This document shows, piece by piece, positions 14,301-24,746 of a DNA stretch of 64,000 bases. The stretch's first letter is position 1; each line of letters starts with the position of its first letter. The DNA is from Liolophura sinensis (lineage: Eukaryota; Mollusca; Polyplacophora; Chitonida; Chitonidae), in the NCBI RefSeq assembly GCF_032854445.1, contig NC_088301.1:32222402-32286401 (forward strand), read 5' to 3'. A program made the position numbers and the translations under genes. The notes under the pieces were generated by a model. The model had not been told where the DNA came from, searched no databases, and saw nothing but the letters and a program-made list of their open reading frames with translations.

Positions 14301-17300
14301 CCAAACTGTTCCAGGCCTCTCAGATCTCCCAAACTGTTCCAGGCCTCTCAGATCTCCCAAATTGTTCAAGGCCTCTCAGACCTCCTAAACTGTCCAGGCC
14401 TCTCAGACCTCCCAAACAGTAACCAAACTGTAACAGACACTATATCATTAGGACTGACTGTCCAGCATCACCTACCTGTCTGAGTCATTTTTCTCCTTTT
14501 TCTTCTGTAGACGTTTGCTATTTCGGGTGGAAAATGTTGTCTCATCTTCATAGGCAAGATTTTCTGTTCCTTCTGGAAATATAGGAAAGGGAAGTATATA
14601 CTGGACCTAAATCTGTCCCTATTGTACATGTAATACGCCAAATATCTGGAAACACACCCACATACACTCCTCATTCAAGCCCAAAACCTGTGAAATGGGA
14701 TCAAAATGTAAAAAACAAAACAAAAAAAAAACACAGCATTGTCCTTCAAAGAAACAAAAGTGCATACCAAATTTAAACAGTCTTTACACAATTAGTTTTA
14801 AAGGTAGCATGCTCACAAGACAAACAAACCCACTCATGAAAAGGTACAAATCAAGGAAAGTTGCTCCACCCCAACATAGGTTTATAGAACCCTACATTTG
14901 ATACTACCAATTCACACCTTGGCATCAGAAATAGAGAAAATCTCCTCCTATTTTATTTATTTATCTGACTGTAGTGTAAACCATACTGACGATTTTTTAT
15001 TCACTGGATGGCAGCCATTTTTTATGGATGCAGGAAAACAGGATTGTCCGGGCTAAAGCACAAACATTTGGCAAGTTACTGATAACCTCTCAACACGTGA
15101 TTTACAGACATGCAAACCATAAGCTGGAAGACAAATGCTGTTCAACGCAAGTTTGACAGACAGCCAGAAGGGGATCTACTGATTTCCTCTCCAAGGCTGG
15201 GTTTGAACTCACACCTCATTTGTCCGAGCAATATTTCTTCCTTAGACCACCACATGGCCAGCCTTAGTCGGCTTTACTATTACACTCAAACCTACCCAGT
15301 GTTTTATCTCTCTTTTTGTTGCTCTTCTCATTTTTAGGGCTGTCTCCAGGTACATATGTATTGGCAAGAATGGCTGCATCTTCATCTTTCACCAAACCCT
15401 CTCCTTTCTTCAGCTTCTCTAACTGTGAACAAGAAAATACTGAACAGTATTATTTAGTACACATACTAGACTTACCATCTGACAACATCTGTGTAAAAGC
15501 TGCACATTCCAAGAGTGTATTCTCAAAAAAAAAATTTTTATTTATGTATACAATGGTGGTCTGTGTGCCTAAGATGGATTCAGTTTATAACAGACCACTG
15601 GACTTCCTGCCAGAGATATAAGTCAGCTTTATACTAGTATGCCATAATCTCACCAGCATGTGTAACAAATTATCAACATGAAGAGCTTTTCACAGTCGTG
15701 ACAATGCATTTTAAATAATAAACAAAATTTTATCAGCAAAATTGTGAATTAAAACATTTAACATCTCTCATTCCCATAATCACTGTTCTCTCAACACCTA
15801 CACATATTGCAATTCTTCTAAGAAGTGCAGACCAGATGTCCCACAAATTATAGGTTTTTTTCAGAAAAAACTTACGATGTTTAGTTACATATCCTGACAC
15901 TAGCACCAGTGTATTACTTTAATTCTTCAACCTTTTTGCATCTTTGCAAGGTGTTTATTCAAGCATATTCAGAAAGCATTAGTTTGTTTAGACTGACAAA
16001 ATTACACTTTTTGTCAAGCCCTGAAATTGACCAATCCTACCAATACAGTTTTGTCCCCAAAATCAACTTAAAATGTGCATAAATTGCACTGAAAATAGCT
16101 CTTTCATATGCAAAAAGGTTGAGGAATTAGGGTAAACACAGACACAAAGAAAAAAACACACACATACATAAACATAACGACACAGTTGTAAACAAACACA
16201 TAAATACTGATGCACAGACATAACTAAAACTCAACATGTATACTTCCCCACAACTACTTTTACTATGTACTTTGTGCTACATGTACTACAACACCTTACC
16301 ACATCATCACTATCCTTGGGTTTCTTCTTCTTTTTCCCAACCTTCACATCACTGTTAATAAAAAACAAAAACAGACACTGGCCTTATATCATGAATACAG
16401 GTAAAGCTTGAATACAGACAAAGTTGAACCACTTTTTTGTTGCTTGAAAAATTCAAAAAAAAAAATTCTTCACAAATTAAACTTGCTCAAAGAAACAATG
16501 TTTACATTCTGCCTTTAGATACAAGTCTTTTTTTTAGCTGTCTCCATGATACTTGCTGCTAACAGGTGGTTAAAATTCCCCCTGCTCTATTCTATACAAG
16601 CAATGATTTATTTAGTCAATTGATTGGTGTTAGATGTATTCAGAAAATGTTCACTTTAATACTCAATGGCTATGTCTGTTATTTTAGTGGAGGGAGCTAG
16701 AGTGCCTGCAGATAGCCACCGCCCTACAGGTCCCACAATGATTATCCCTGGGACCTTACCACTGTATGGACAATTTCGCCAACATACAATTCCCACTATG
16801 CGCATGTCGACTTTTGTACATTTTCTTCTCACATATATGTAACCACCTTGCTTGATAAAAATGTGATTAGAGATAGATTTACTGTTGTTAGTTGATTTAT
16901 CTGCATCTTCAAAATGATCACTGGATTTTACAGCACATTTGACCCTTAATCCAGAGAACTATGAATTTGTTTTATAATCTTGGGGACTGGAGGATTGGTC
17001 TTTACAGTATAATAAACGTTCTACGGCAACTGAGAATTTGGACAATAATTAGGCTCGCTTCAACATGTAAGTATGCCAGGCCACTGAATCAGATGGTAGC
17101 ACATACACTGTGCATGTCACCTCATTGGATGAAGGATAAGTAGTTGTGAGATAGACAAACTGAAAAGTTCCACACAGGATGAGAATGTACTGGGTGGTGG
17201 GGGGGGGGCTTCGCTGCCAAAACACATGATGGATGACCAATCATGATAATTGTGCTACGTCTTGGAATTTAGATGCCACTGGTTCATTTATCGCATAAAT

Positions 17301-19684
17301 GCTTCAGATATTAATAGTGATATTATCAGATATTTTTGATACATTATTTTCACCAGCCATATTGCATTATCTTTTCTATATCTAAATTTTTGGTTTAAAA
17401 GATAGACAGAACCTGAATACTTGAGCATAAACTACATGAAGCTGAAAATATCACCGAATTTCTCCTGAAGTTTGGTATGTAAACATACATTTTCAGAAGT
17501 ACATAAAGGCCCTAACATGATACTTTTGATGCCAACATTTGTATTTTTTTTCTTTTAAATTAGTTAACTTCCAAAAAAATCTTATGTGCCACTGTAATGT
17601 GGAGGTATAAATCACATTCAAAATGTGTCACTTGAAAAATGCTAACCTTTAGGAGAAATACAGTTATAAATAAATAGCTTTTTGTAACATTTTTCAAAGA
17701 CTGTGTAAATTCTATCACCATAATTCTGTAAGCAATATCAGAGATTATCTTACCTGTTGCCCTGGTCTACCGCTTGTTTCAGCAACTGATCAAATCTTGC
17801 CTTGGTCTTTCTTGTGGCATCACTTTGTGGGGCTAATAATTGAATGAGAAGGTAAATGCAAAAGCTCCGAAATATAAGATTTTCATGTCTCATATAAAAG
17901 ACTACATGTACATGCATTTCAGATGTATCTGATTTAAAGGCAGCAGAATCTTGGTAACGCCCAGCTGAAGCATCAGTAACTATAGATTTTATATCTGTAG
18001 CCAGAATCTGAAATCTGGTTGTCTCATTTCCACTTTTTCTTCTATTCTCTCCCACTTTAGTTCTGTCAGAATAGGGTGCCTCACAGATGCTAAGACAACC
18101 CATGTCTAATCTTATGATGGTACAAAACTGCTATACAGCATCTCGTACAAAGGCTCCTGAATATATCATCAGGAAACAGCTGTGAATATTGCAGCTGAAT
18201 ATTTTCAAAAGCAAATTTTTTTTTCTTCAATGGACACAGTACAAATCACAGAATTTGAAATTTACAATAAAAATATATTGACAACACAGACAATGTGAAA
18301 TATAAAATATCACATTTTGCTGACATACATTTAAAGCAAAACCTTCAACAAAATATGCTATTTATGATACGTAAGACAGATTTCTTCTCATACCTAAAGG
18401 AATTTCCTCAACATCTTTCACAAGCTTTGTCCTTTCACTTTTCTTTTTCTTAGACTTTGTAAGGCTGGTACTGCTATCAGAAATTAAAACTGAAAAAGGA
18501 ATTAAAATAAATCATTTCTAAAGAGACAAAGGTAGACAGGCAGGCACCTTGTGTATCATATAGCCGAATGAATTTTAATGAATTTGTACTATTACTTCTT
18601 TCTGTATCATATTTTTTTCATAAAAAATACATTTTGTTTTTAAGTATTCACTTACATTTTTGAAATAAAATATATATTAATAAAAACTAATTTTGTTGAA
18701 GAATCCTCTATAAATCCCTGAGAGTGTATAAACGGTAGTATGCACATATACAGAAACTGAGCTAAAAGAGCTAGACCCAAGATGTATGACCAGTTTTACA
18801 GTGTTTTTAATACTGGTTACAGATATTTATATATTGGTTATATATTTTTAATACGGATTCTAGTGACTTTCCACAATAACGTTTTTTAACATACAGCAAA
18901 GAAAAGTGAAAGCAACTGGTTTTCTCCTAAAAAGACCAATGTCAAATTTACTATGGCTCAAAAGGAAAAAAATCGGGCACCTTCCCAGCCTCCAGAAGAG
19001 TACATTTGGTTATGCACATGTAGCCACGCAAATACTTGTTTATTTAATCTCATTCGTGCCTTCATTTATGTCATTAGGCATGCTTGGAGTAACTTGGAAT
19101 CTTTATTATGTGTTGCCATGATTCGCAAGAGCATAGTTAAGATGACAACATTTGAAGATGAGTTCTACGGCGATTTTGCATGACGGCAGAACACAATCAT
19201 TAGAGCAGAAATGAAAATTTCTCCAATGGAGCGCATTCTGACGTTGGTTTGGGGCCATCCCTGGCAGAACTTATTTTGCCAAGCCTAACGTCTGAGCAAT
19301 CTCGGACAACAGGTGACTATCTTGATGGTTTCTACATAACCCTGATAATTGGCATTTTGGGACTTGATTACGTTAAAACGTGAGGGAATCACGTATTTGA
19401 GATTTATTCGTTTCTATGCATTGAAATACAAATGGAATGTGTGCACCGTACCAATCACAATGCATGGTGTATTTTAAACTGCATGTCCTGTCACGTTTCC
19501 AACGCTCTCTTCTCCAGTCATTTTCCTTTGGTCAAGTTGTGCTACATTCGCTGTTTCCAAATCAACACTTGATCGTTAATGTTCCATGTTTACCTTTATA
19601 GACAGATCGTGATTGTCAAAGCATAGAAATTAGTAATGTAAGAATGACAATTCTTGAAATAGCCCGCTTACCGTCTTCCGCCAT
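1766..19684 (-). CDS. AHI1: Jouberin (AHI1) orthologue, 5' 20 coding exons, 3' end outside window
   Basis: Jouberin is a transition-zone/basal-body scaffold needed for ciliogenesis; loss in humans causes Joubert syndrome (family knowledge). Coding exons in transcript order: 19672-19684, 18394-18489, 17754-17832, 16300-16351, 15296-15422, 14476-14572, 13013-13484, 12147-12246, 11570-11750, 10723-10818, 10310-10403, 9750-9845, 8627-8725, 7911-8036, 7651-7712, 5197-5337, 4445-4499, 3994-4109, 3059-3227, 1766-1907. They sum to 2,413 nt (804 codons plus 1 nt) and every junction keeps phase. All borders read GT/AG except the donor after 3994, which is GC. The protein follows human jouberin nearly collinearly: lysine-rich N-terminus, a C2-like central region, then WD40 repeats. 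The last WD repeats and any SH3 domain must lie left of base 1; I found no further exon in 1-1765. The start is MAED; the next exon lacks an upstream in-frame ATG. Confidence 0.93.
3340..3425 (-). repeat. SINE-C fragment
   Basis: Holds CAAGAATTTTT...CACAATGGCTGTCAGTTC and GGTAAACCCCAACCTTGGCAAG-like text typical of the diverged SINE-C copies in this window. It directly precedes the SINE-A copy at 3441, inside an AHI1 intron. Confidence 0.5.
3441..3737 (-). repeat. SINE-A copy in AHI1 intron
   Basis: Minus-oriented, diverged copy containing the GAGTGAGT tail, the TCAGTCATATGA box, the block ending CCGATACAGTTCAACCAG and the GATCCAGGATTGA end. It lacks the tRNA-like head. Confidence 0.78.
3992..3993 (-). 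promoter_or_regulatory. AHI1: GC 5' splice site of a GC-AG intron in AHI1
   Basis: On the minus strand the exon ends CCAG and the intron begins GCAAGT, the classical consensus of rare GC-AG introns. The nearby GT (GTTACC, 4 nt downstream) would put the next exon in the wrong frame and destroy TARLWDL. The acceptor is the ordinary TAG at 3228-3230. Confidence 0.85.
4617..4800 (-). repeat. SINE-C copy in AHI1 intron
   Basis: Begins with a (TTTA)n tail, then TTGATTGTTGTTTAATGCC, CTTAAGAATTTTTCACTTATA and a GTGCCTGTGGTAAACC segment. The same order is found at 6118, 11039 and 14951. Confidence 0.65.
5687..5955. repeat. Dispersed repeat D, copy 1
   Basis: Shares GACCTGTCAAAAATG, an ACTATTTTT block, CATGGGC, GAAGTTCTTAA, GTCATTTGTGCCTC and GAGACAGGTGATCGGTAAAT with 43323-43600 and, less completely, with 29390-29640. 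No coding potential or tRNA-like head was seen. I do not recognise the family. Confidence 0.6.
6118..6330 (-). repeat. SINE-C copy in AHI1 intron
   Basis: (TTTA)n-type tail, then an ACTATACTCAAGTATTTTTCACT block, GGTGTGCCACC, and a second internal TTTTGGCAAGTTACTGATTAACC block. Diverged. Confidence 0.55.
6718..6835 (-). repeat. Fragment of SINE 3' region
   Basis: Contains ATTGGACCGGCGTTTCACACTGCACTCAAGAAG..TTTAACTTATGTGATGGTGGCCAGC in short form, matching the shared SINE-B/C 3' domain. Strongly diverged. Confidence 0.5.
7377..7618 (-). repeat. SINE-B copy, near full length
   Basis: Reads, in minus orientation, from a tRNA-like head (GGCCTCCGTGGCTCAGTTGG) to a 3' end of GGCGTAAAACACCAATCAAA and an (AAAT)n tail. 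It is inserted in the AHI1 intron about 30 bp from the exon 7651-7712. Confidence 0.85.
7651..11750 (-). CDS. AHI1: AHI1 central C2-like region (7 exons)
   Basis: Encodes residues about 346-597. Recognisable blocks in order: ILAVTIHRTDKLKNDF (human VLGVYIHRTDRLKSDF), HPLVRVHVVNEKTGNYL, ITQPYDFKEKR, WEELLVFNENF, KVIIFFE, WHRIAWAFLK, KVRLQLYHPPER, YQWWE and YPSTLYVTLKG. This is the best-conserved non-WD part of jouberin and has the beta-strand pattern of a C2 domain. Exons are 62-181 nt with phase-compatible GT-AG borders; the acceptor of 10310-10403 has a long pyrimidine tract. No key block is missing. Confidence 0.92.
11039..11210 (-). repeat. SINE-C copy in AHI1 intron
   Basis: TTTATTTATTTCAATGTTC tail, CTCAAGAATTTGTTCACTTATT, CAGGAGTGCCCAGCC and a TGATGTACAGACATGCGTACCA block. 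Confidence 0.6.
11775..11965 (-). repeat. SINE-C copy in AHI1 intron
   Basis: TTATTTATTTATTTATCTGATTG tail followed by TTTTTCACTCGTATGATGG and ACACTTGGTGAGTCACTGAA. Its tail starts about 25 bp upstream (in gene sense) of the AHI1 exon 11570-11750 acceptor. Confidence 0.6.
12147..19684 (-). CDS. AHI1: AHI1 N-terminal lysine-rich segment (8 exons)
   Basis: Encodes residues 1 to about 345. Exon 1 holds only 13 coding nt (MAED plus one base). Residues about 40-58 read RKTKARFDQLLKQAVD, matching the conserved RFEELLK stretch near the human N-terminus. The 472-nt exon 13013-13484 alternates basic blocks (KKVKKKKK twice, RKKKR, KVKRKKK) with acidic serine/proline spacers carrying several SP sites. 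Another K-rich run (KKKRKKKK) is in exon 12147-12246. Such runs resemble nuclear-localisation or microtubule-binding patches; that function is inference. The ATG inside exon 13013-13484 (MSISDLAPP) is not the start, because the upstream exons 14476-14572 and 15296-15422 join to it in frame. Confidence 0.85.
13947..14045 (-). repeat. SINE-B 3' fragment
   Basis: TTTGATTGGTGTTTTACATCATACC...AAGAATATTTCACTTATATGATGG is followed by a compressed GGCAGGTTGCTGGCAG block. Truncated and next to the 28-bp minisatellite. Confidence 0.65.
14128..14430 (+). repeat. AHI1: 28-bp minisatellite in AHI1 intron
   Basis: About ten imperfect units of CCCAAACTGTTCCAGGCCTC plus TCAGATCT. The left units are shorter and more diverged, the central ones nearly identical. 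It sits 45 bp downstream (in gene sense) of AHI1 exon 14476-14572, so length changes would alter intron size but not the donor. Confidence 0.85.
14951..15255 (-). repeat. SINE-C copy, longest in the AHI1 introns
   Basis: Starts with TTTTATTTATTTATCTGACTGTAG, continues through CAGGATTGTCC, CATTTGGCAAGTTACTGAT, GACATGCAAACCATAAG and ends in GATCTACTGATTTCC..GGGTTTGAACTCACACC, a B-box-like tRNA head in minus orientation. It ends about 40 bp from exon 15296-15422. Confidence 0.65.
16603..16735 (-). repeat. SINE-C fragment
   Basis: TTTATTTAGTCAATTGATTGGTGT tail and ATTCAGAAAATGTTCACTTTAATAC, then GAGTGCCTG. Diverged. Confidence 0.45.
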
Positions 19685-22160
19685 CGTTGTTTATGTCGAG
19701 TCCCGCAGAGATCTAAACTTCGTCGACACCATTGGTTGAAATTCCTCACGCATTGGTAAGGACGGGGAGGTAACCACGCCAAGCATATCATCGATGCCGA
19801 CAGAGCAATTCAATGCAAGTTCATACACGCTCCCAAAGGGGCGACGCTCAAACACATGACACCATTTGTGGTATATCTGTGCGCTGTAATTGTGTTCATT
19901 TATATTTAAATGTTTTATTTAGGCAATATATGATCGACTGCATAGTGAGAAAAAAATCCCCAGCCCTAAAAAGGCCCTACAGGTTATATTTAAAGTGATA
20001 TTCCCAACCAGTGAGGGCATCTTGTGAGTAAGGTTTGTATGACGGTCAAGGAGAACAACAGCTTTTGTCATGTTGTTTCACCAGTCTGGATAGAGTGATG
20101 CATTTTACAATGATTCGAATTTTTAACTGGGTAAGAGGGCGTTACAAACTGGTGGCAGCTGGTGGTTAAGTCTTACTTTCAAAGTTTTATTGTTTAAGAT
20201 TCCAAGGCTTAAAGTATTTTTGGAGAGCAAGGTTGATTTTATGCATCATCAACAATTTTCCTGAATGCAAATATTTATTTTTTATGCTATTTGCAAAAAT
20301 CCTTTCATAATGAGCTCTCTTTTCAAGTTTACCTTCATACGCGTCTTTGATTGCTAAATTTACTGTCTTTGGGTTTAACGTCTCTGCAAGTAGCCTACTC
20401 AGTCCGTCCTCTTGTATCACAATGGTGTCATTTATGTATGGCCCCGTTATAATCCGAAATCACCAGACAAGGATCGACCAGAACCCTTTGATTTCTGACG
20501 CAAAATGCCACGTTAGCTAGGAATTGCCAAGACTGCAAATCTTAAAGTCTTATACAATTCGACCCTGGCATGTAAAGTGCGCGTTCTAACCAGGCATCTC
20601 AGTGCAGTGCGTTTTGACCTTAAATCCAAGTCAGTTAAGAAGCATGTTTTTCAATGGCTTGGACCCACGAGGTGCGAGGGTTCAATCCCGGTCTCGGGCA
20701 GGCATCTTAATTGTAGATCTCGCCCACTCCTATTGTTCACGAGGCCTTAAGTGGTTCACTACGCTAGCGTGACTGTTTGCGCAGTCCATCGGTCACTTAA
20801 TACCACTTAACAGTCTTCCAACCACATGCATATGGTGTGCAAATCTGGGCGTCACACGTGGAAAAGTTTGTCAGTAACTAGCCAAAGGCGAGTGGTTTAC
20901 TCCGGGCAGTCTACTCATAAAGTTGACCGCCAAACTATAAGTGAACATTTTTTTTGGCGTGTTTGGGGTGTGTTGTTAAACAACAATCATGCAAAGGGTC
21001 ACTCAGAGAGTGCATACGTCCGCCAATGTTAAATGTACAAGTTACCGCACTCCAGGAAAGGGCTAGTACTCTGCACCTCTTCATCCTGTCTGTTAATAGC
21101 ATTAAAGCTGGAGACACATAAAAATTAATTAAAGTTCAAATTTAAGAGTGTGAAAAGTTAGTGGTAAACGTGGTCCCTTTTCCCCCGAATTCATTTTAAA
21201 GAGAGAAAAAAAAAAAACACTTGAAAGTAATTTTTGAATGGTGGGTATTTGGAACCACCTATTGGTGTATATTGTCTTTGCATAATAATATTATAAATGA
21301 GGATGTAACACAGGGTTAATGAATATATTTGCACTAGAATTTAGTCTTTTCAGCTAAAAATGTTCTCAACCTGGATTTTTATTCTATTTATATTATTAAT
21401 ATATTCATAAATATTATCATAATTCAGGATAAATTAATATGTTTGAATATAAACAACAAATTTGCATTCGAATAAATTTATCAGACAGGCATCACATCCT
21501 TATTTAGCACATTAGTATGCAAAGACGACATATACGAAGAGGTGTACCCAAATACCCAGCATACAAAAATATTTTCAAATAACCTTTCCTCCTGCAAGAA
21601 AAATTGAAAAAAATATTGCAAACCATATTTGCAAATAATATGTATCTTTAAAAAATGGTGGATTAGTGAAATGGATGTTGAACGCAAAACTATTAACTGT
21701 TTGACCCTTAGCCCAAGACCAACACGTGCACAAAATTTCACACACACGCTGCATGACTTCCCGTAAAGTTATTCTCAGACAGATTCAGACAGATAGACAT
21801 GTAGAAAAGCAAAGAGACAGAAAGACAAATAAAGCCCACAACCCTTATGGTTGTGAAGGTTATGCGATCTGTCAGTAATTTTATATATTTATTACCTCGA
21901 TCCGCCTTATTTGTCTGCCTGGCTGTGTGTATATACTTACCTCTGTTTTTCTCTCTGTATGTCTGTCAACAACTTTATGGAAGAAGTTATGCTGAGATTT
22001 GCATATTTTATCATTTTTCTTTAGAACTTATTTGACTCTTGAAGAAATATTTAGTAATATGTTTTGACAGACTCTTTTATTTGACTGTAGAAGACAAACA
22101 ATGACATATAAATTCGTATATTTCCATAATATGATACACACGTTGAAAGAGGCGCATGGA
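19685..22160. other. AHI1 5' flank and intergenic DNA
   Basis: About 2.5 kb between the AHI1 start and the first minisatellite. The AHI1 start region has no TATA box. A SINE-C copy lies at about 20690-20990. Reading frames here are short and unlike any protein I know. The stretch 21120-21480 is AT-rich with poly-A. No other gene is supported. Confidence 0.5.
20640..20990 (+). repeat. SINE-C copy with tRNA-like head
   Basis: Has GGGTTCAATCCCGGTCTCGG (B-box-like) near 20680, then GTGTGCAAATCTGGGCGTCAC, GTCAGTAACTAGCCAAAGG, GGTTTACTCCGGGCAGTC, and a 3' end of AAGTGAACATTTTTTTTGGCG..GTTAAACAACA. It is plus-oriented and shows the consensus order of the family in this window. Confidence 0.7.
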
Positions 22161-22164
22161 ACAT

Positions 22165-22975
22165 ATTAAAATAAAGTTACGACAACACTCCGTGAAGCAA
22201 CAAAGACAAAAATGTTGCAGCACCAATCTATAAAACAACACACAGAAACGTATCTCTGTGGAGCAACACACAGGAAAATGTTATAGCCTTAGTTTATGAA
22301 GCAACACACAACAAAACCTTCCAGCATCAATCTGTAAAACAACACACAACAAAACGTTACGGCATCAATCTGTGAAGCACCAGACAGGAAAACGTTGGAG
22401 CATTACTTCGTGAATTAGCACACAAGAAAACGTTACATCATCTTTCTGTGAAGCAACACAAAGGAAAACGTTACAGTATTACTATGTGAATTAACACAGA
22501 GGACAACGTTACAAAAACAACACAAAACAAACCCTTCTGTATCACTATAGGGCAGGAAAACATTACAGCATCATTATGTGAGACAACACATAAGAAAACG
22601 TTACAGCATTATTCAGTGAAGCAACACATGGGAAAACGTTACAATATTACGTTGTGAATCAAAACACAGGAAAACGTTACAGTATTACTAAATGAATCAA
22701 CACACCGAAAAACGTTGCAACATTACTTTGTGAATCAACACATAGGAAAACGTTACAGTATTACTATGTGAATCAACACACAGGAAAACGATACAGCATT
22801 ACCAGTGAAGTGGCACATTGGCAAAACAGTATCAATTGGTACGTAAACACCACAGCATCAAGCTGTGAGGCAGCATGTATGTAAATACACGGGTATGAAT
22901 CTATCAAGCAGTCCACGTGTAAACATTACAGTATCAATCTATCAAGCAGCTCACGTGTAAACATTACAGTATGAT
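22165..22975 (-). repeat. 39-bp degenerate minisatellite, array 0a
   Basis: About 20 units of AAAACGTTACAGCATCAATC plus TGTGAAGCAACACACAGG. Read on the minus strand the unit contains GCTTCACAGATTGATG, which matches GCTTCACAGACTGATC of the array before the receptor at 29680. It is thus a relative of the receptor-linked arrays, in minus orientation, with no receptor to its left. Confidence 0.85.
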
Positions 22976-23034
22976 ATATTATGGTCATGGGAACTTTCCG
23001 ATTAAGAACACAGATTGAGCGAGTATTCCTCCTT

Positions 23035-23825
23035 GTATCCAGTATTGGTTTGTAACGTTTGTAACAAAAGAAACGTGTCCACTACACGACTGGTTTGTAA
23101 CGTGTGACAAAAGAAACGTGTCCACTACACGACTGGTTTGTAACGTGTGACAAAGGAAACGTTTCCACTACACGACTGGTTTGTAAAGTGTGACGAAAGA
23201 AAAGTGTCTACTACGAGATTGGTTTGTAGCGTGTGACAAAGGAGAATTGTCTACTACACGATTGGTTTGTAAAGTGGCACACAAGAACAATGTCTTCTGT
23301 ACGATTGGTTTGTAAAGTGGCACACAGTAAAATTGTCTACTGCACGATTGTTTACATACATTGGTATACATGAAGGCTGTCTACTACACGACTGTTTACA
23401 TATATTGACACACATGAAAATTGTCTACCACACAATTGTTCACATATATTGACACACATGAAAACTACCTACCACACTATTGTTTACATATATTAGCACA
23501 CATGAAAACTGTCTACCACACAATTGTCTACATATATTGGCACACATGAAAACTGTCTACTACACGACTGTTTACATATATTGGCACACATGAAACTGTC
23601 TATTACACGACTATTTACATATATTAGCAGACATGAAAACTGTCTATTACACGATTGTTTACATATATTGACACACGTGAAAACTGTCTACTACACGATT
23701 GTTTACATACAATCAATGAAAACTGTCTACTACACGACTGTTTACATACAGTCAATGAAAACTGCCTACTGCACGATTATTTACATATATTGGCACACAT
23801 GTAAACTGTTAACTACACTACTGGT
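23035..23825 (-). repeat. 44-bp minisatellite, array 0b
   Basis: About 18 units of GAAAACTGTCTACTACACGA plus CTGTTTACATATATTGGCACACAT. On the minus strand the unit carries ATCGTGTAGTAGACAG, comparable to ATCGTGTATCCTGTGACAG of array 3. The left units use CTGGTTTGTAACGTGTGAC instead. It continues array 0a after about 60 bp. Confidence 0.85.
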
Positions 23826-23959
23826 TTGACAAGAGACACACTACGTTGATCCTTGAAACGGGAGAGAGAAAAAGTTTAATTGTACACAATTTACCCTACT
23901 ATTACAGGGCAAAAGGTGACAAAGACTAGTATTTATTGACACTAGTTAAGTTAGTTATC

Positions 23960-24176
23960 GGCAGTTAAGAATATTTCACTCATACGACGGCGGCCAGCAT
24001 TATGGAGAGCCCGGGGTAAACCCACGATCATCAGCAGGTTGGTGACAGACCTTCCCACGTGCGGCTGGACAGGAAGCTACATGTAGCATCAGCTAGACTT
24101 AAATTCACAGCGAAGCTTATAAGTCATTGTGCTGCGCTATAGTACGTCAAGAACCAGGCCACGAAGGCCTCGACAT
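23960..24176 (-). repeat. SINE-B copy
   Basis: AAGAATATTTCACTCATACG, CGGCGGCCAGCATTATGG, AGCCCGGGGTAAACCCACGA, and a head end of CCAGGCCACGAAGGCCTC. Lies between array 0b and the minus-strand receptor. Confidence 0.8.
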
Positions 24177-24746
24177 GGCGTAGCATTATAACTGGATACA
24201 TTTCAATTCTTCTGCTACCTGTACCATTGATACACAAGCACTACCAAACGCACTGTTTGACATATATTACAGTGGACGTGACGATTTGGTTATTAATTCC
24301 TCATATAAAGCGTGTATTATAGATGTGTGGTCGACGAAGCGTGTATTATCGGATAGCACGTCTATTAGAAAAGGCTTTTGGTTACCACGGTTACGGGAGT
24401 TTGATTAGCGACCTGTCTATTTATCGGAAAGTAAAGTGTGTACTGTATATAATGTAAACGCTTTAGCCCAATAAAATCGAAATAGACAGGTCTCGGTGCT
24501 AGCAGTTTTAGTGACACAAAGTCTGGTTAATGCATTCGATATTTACATTCAGTAAACTTATTCTGTGAAATTTCTAGAAAAATTGTAATAAATAGTACCT
24601 CGTACTTTGACATAGCCTCTATGTTGCCTTTTAATTCAAACAGTGCTAATTATTTTCGGCACTGACGAAACGCATATTGGCTATTCGATGTAATTATTTC
24701 GGCACTTCATGCAAGACAAAATCAATATTCGTATATTCAGACTGAA

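Noticed and set aside
14068-14483. Two overlapping proline/serine-rich frames
   Set aside because: They are the 28-bp minisatellite in an AHI1 intron.
20187-20420. 77-residue minus-strand frame
   Set aside because: No domain recognised, no splice partners, AT-rich surroundings; could be a relic but unsupported.
23524-23829. 101-residue open frame over array 0b
   Set aside because: Translation is just the 44-bp repeat shifting phase.
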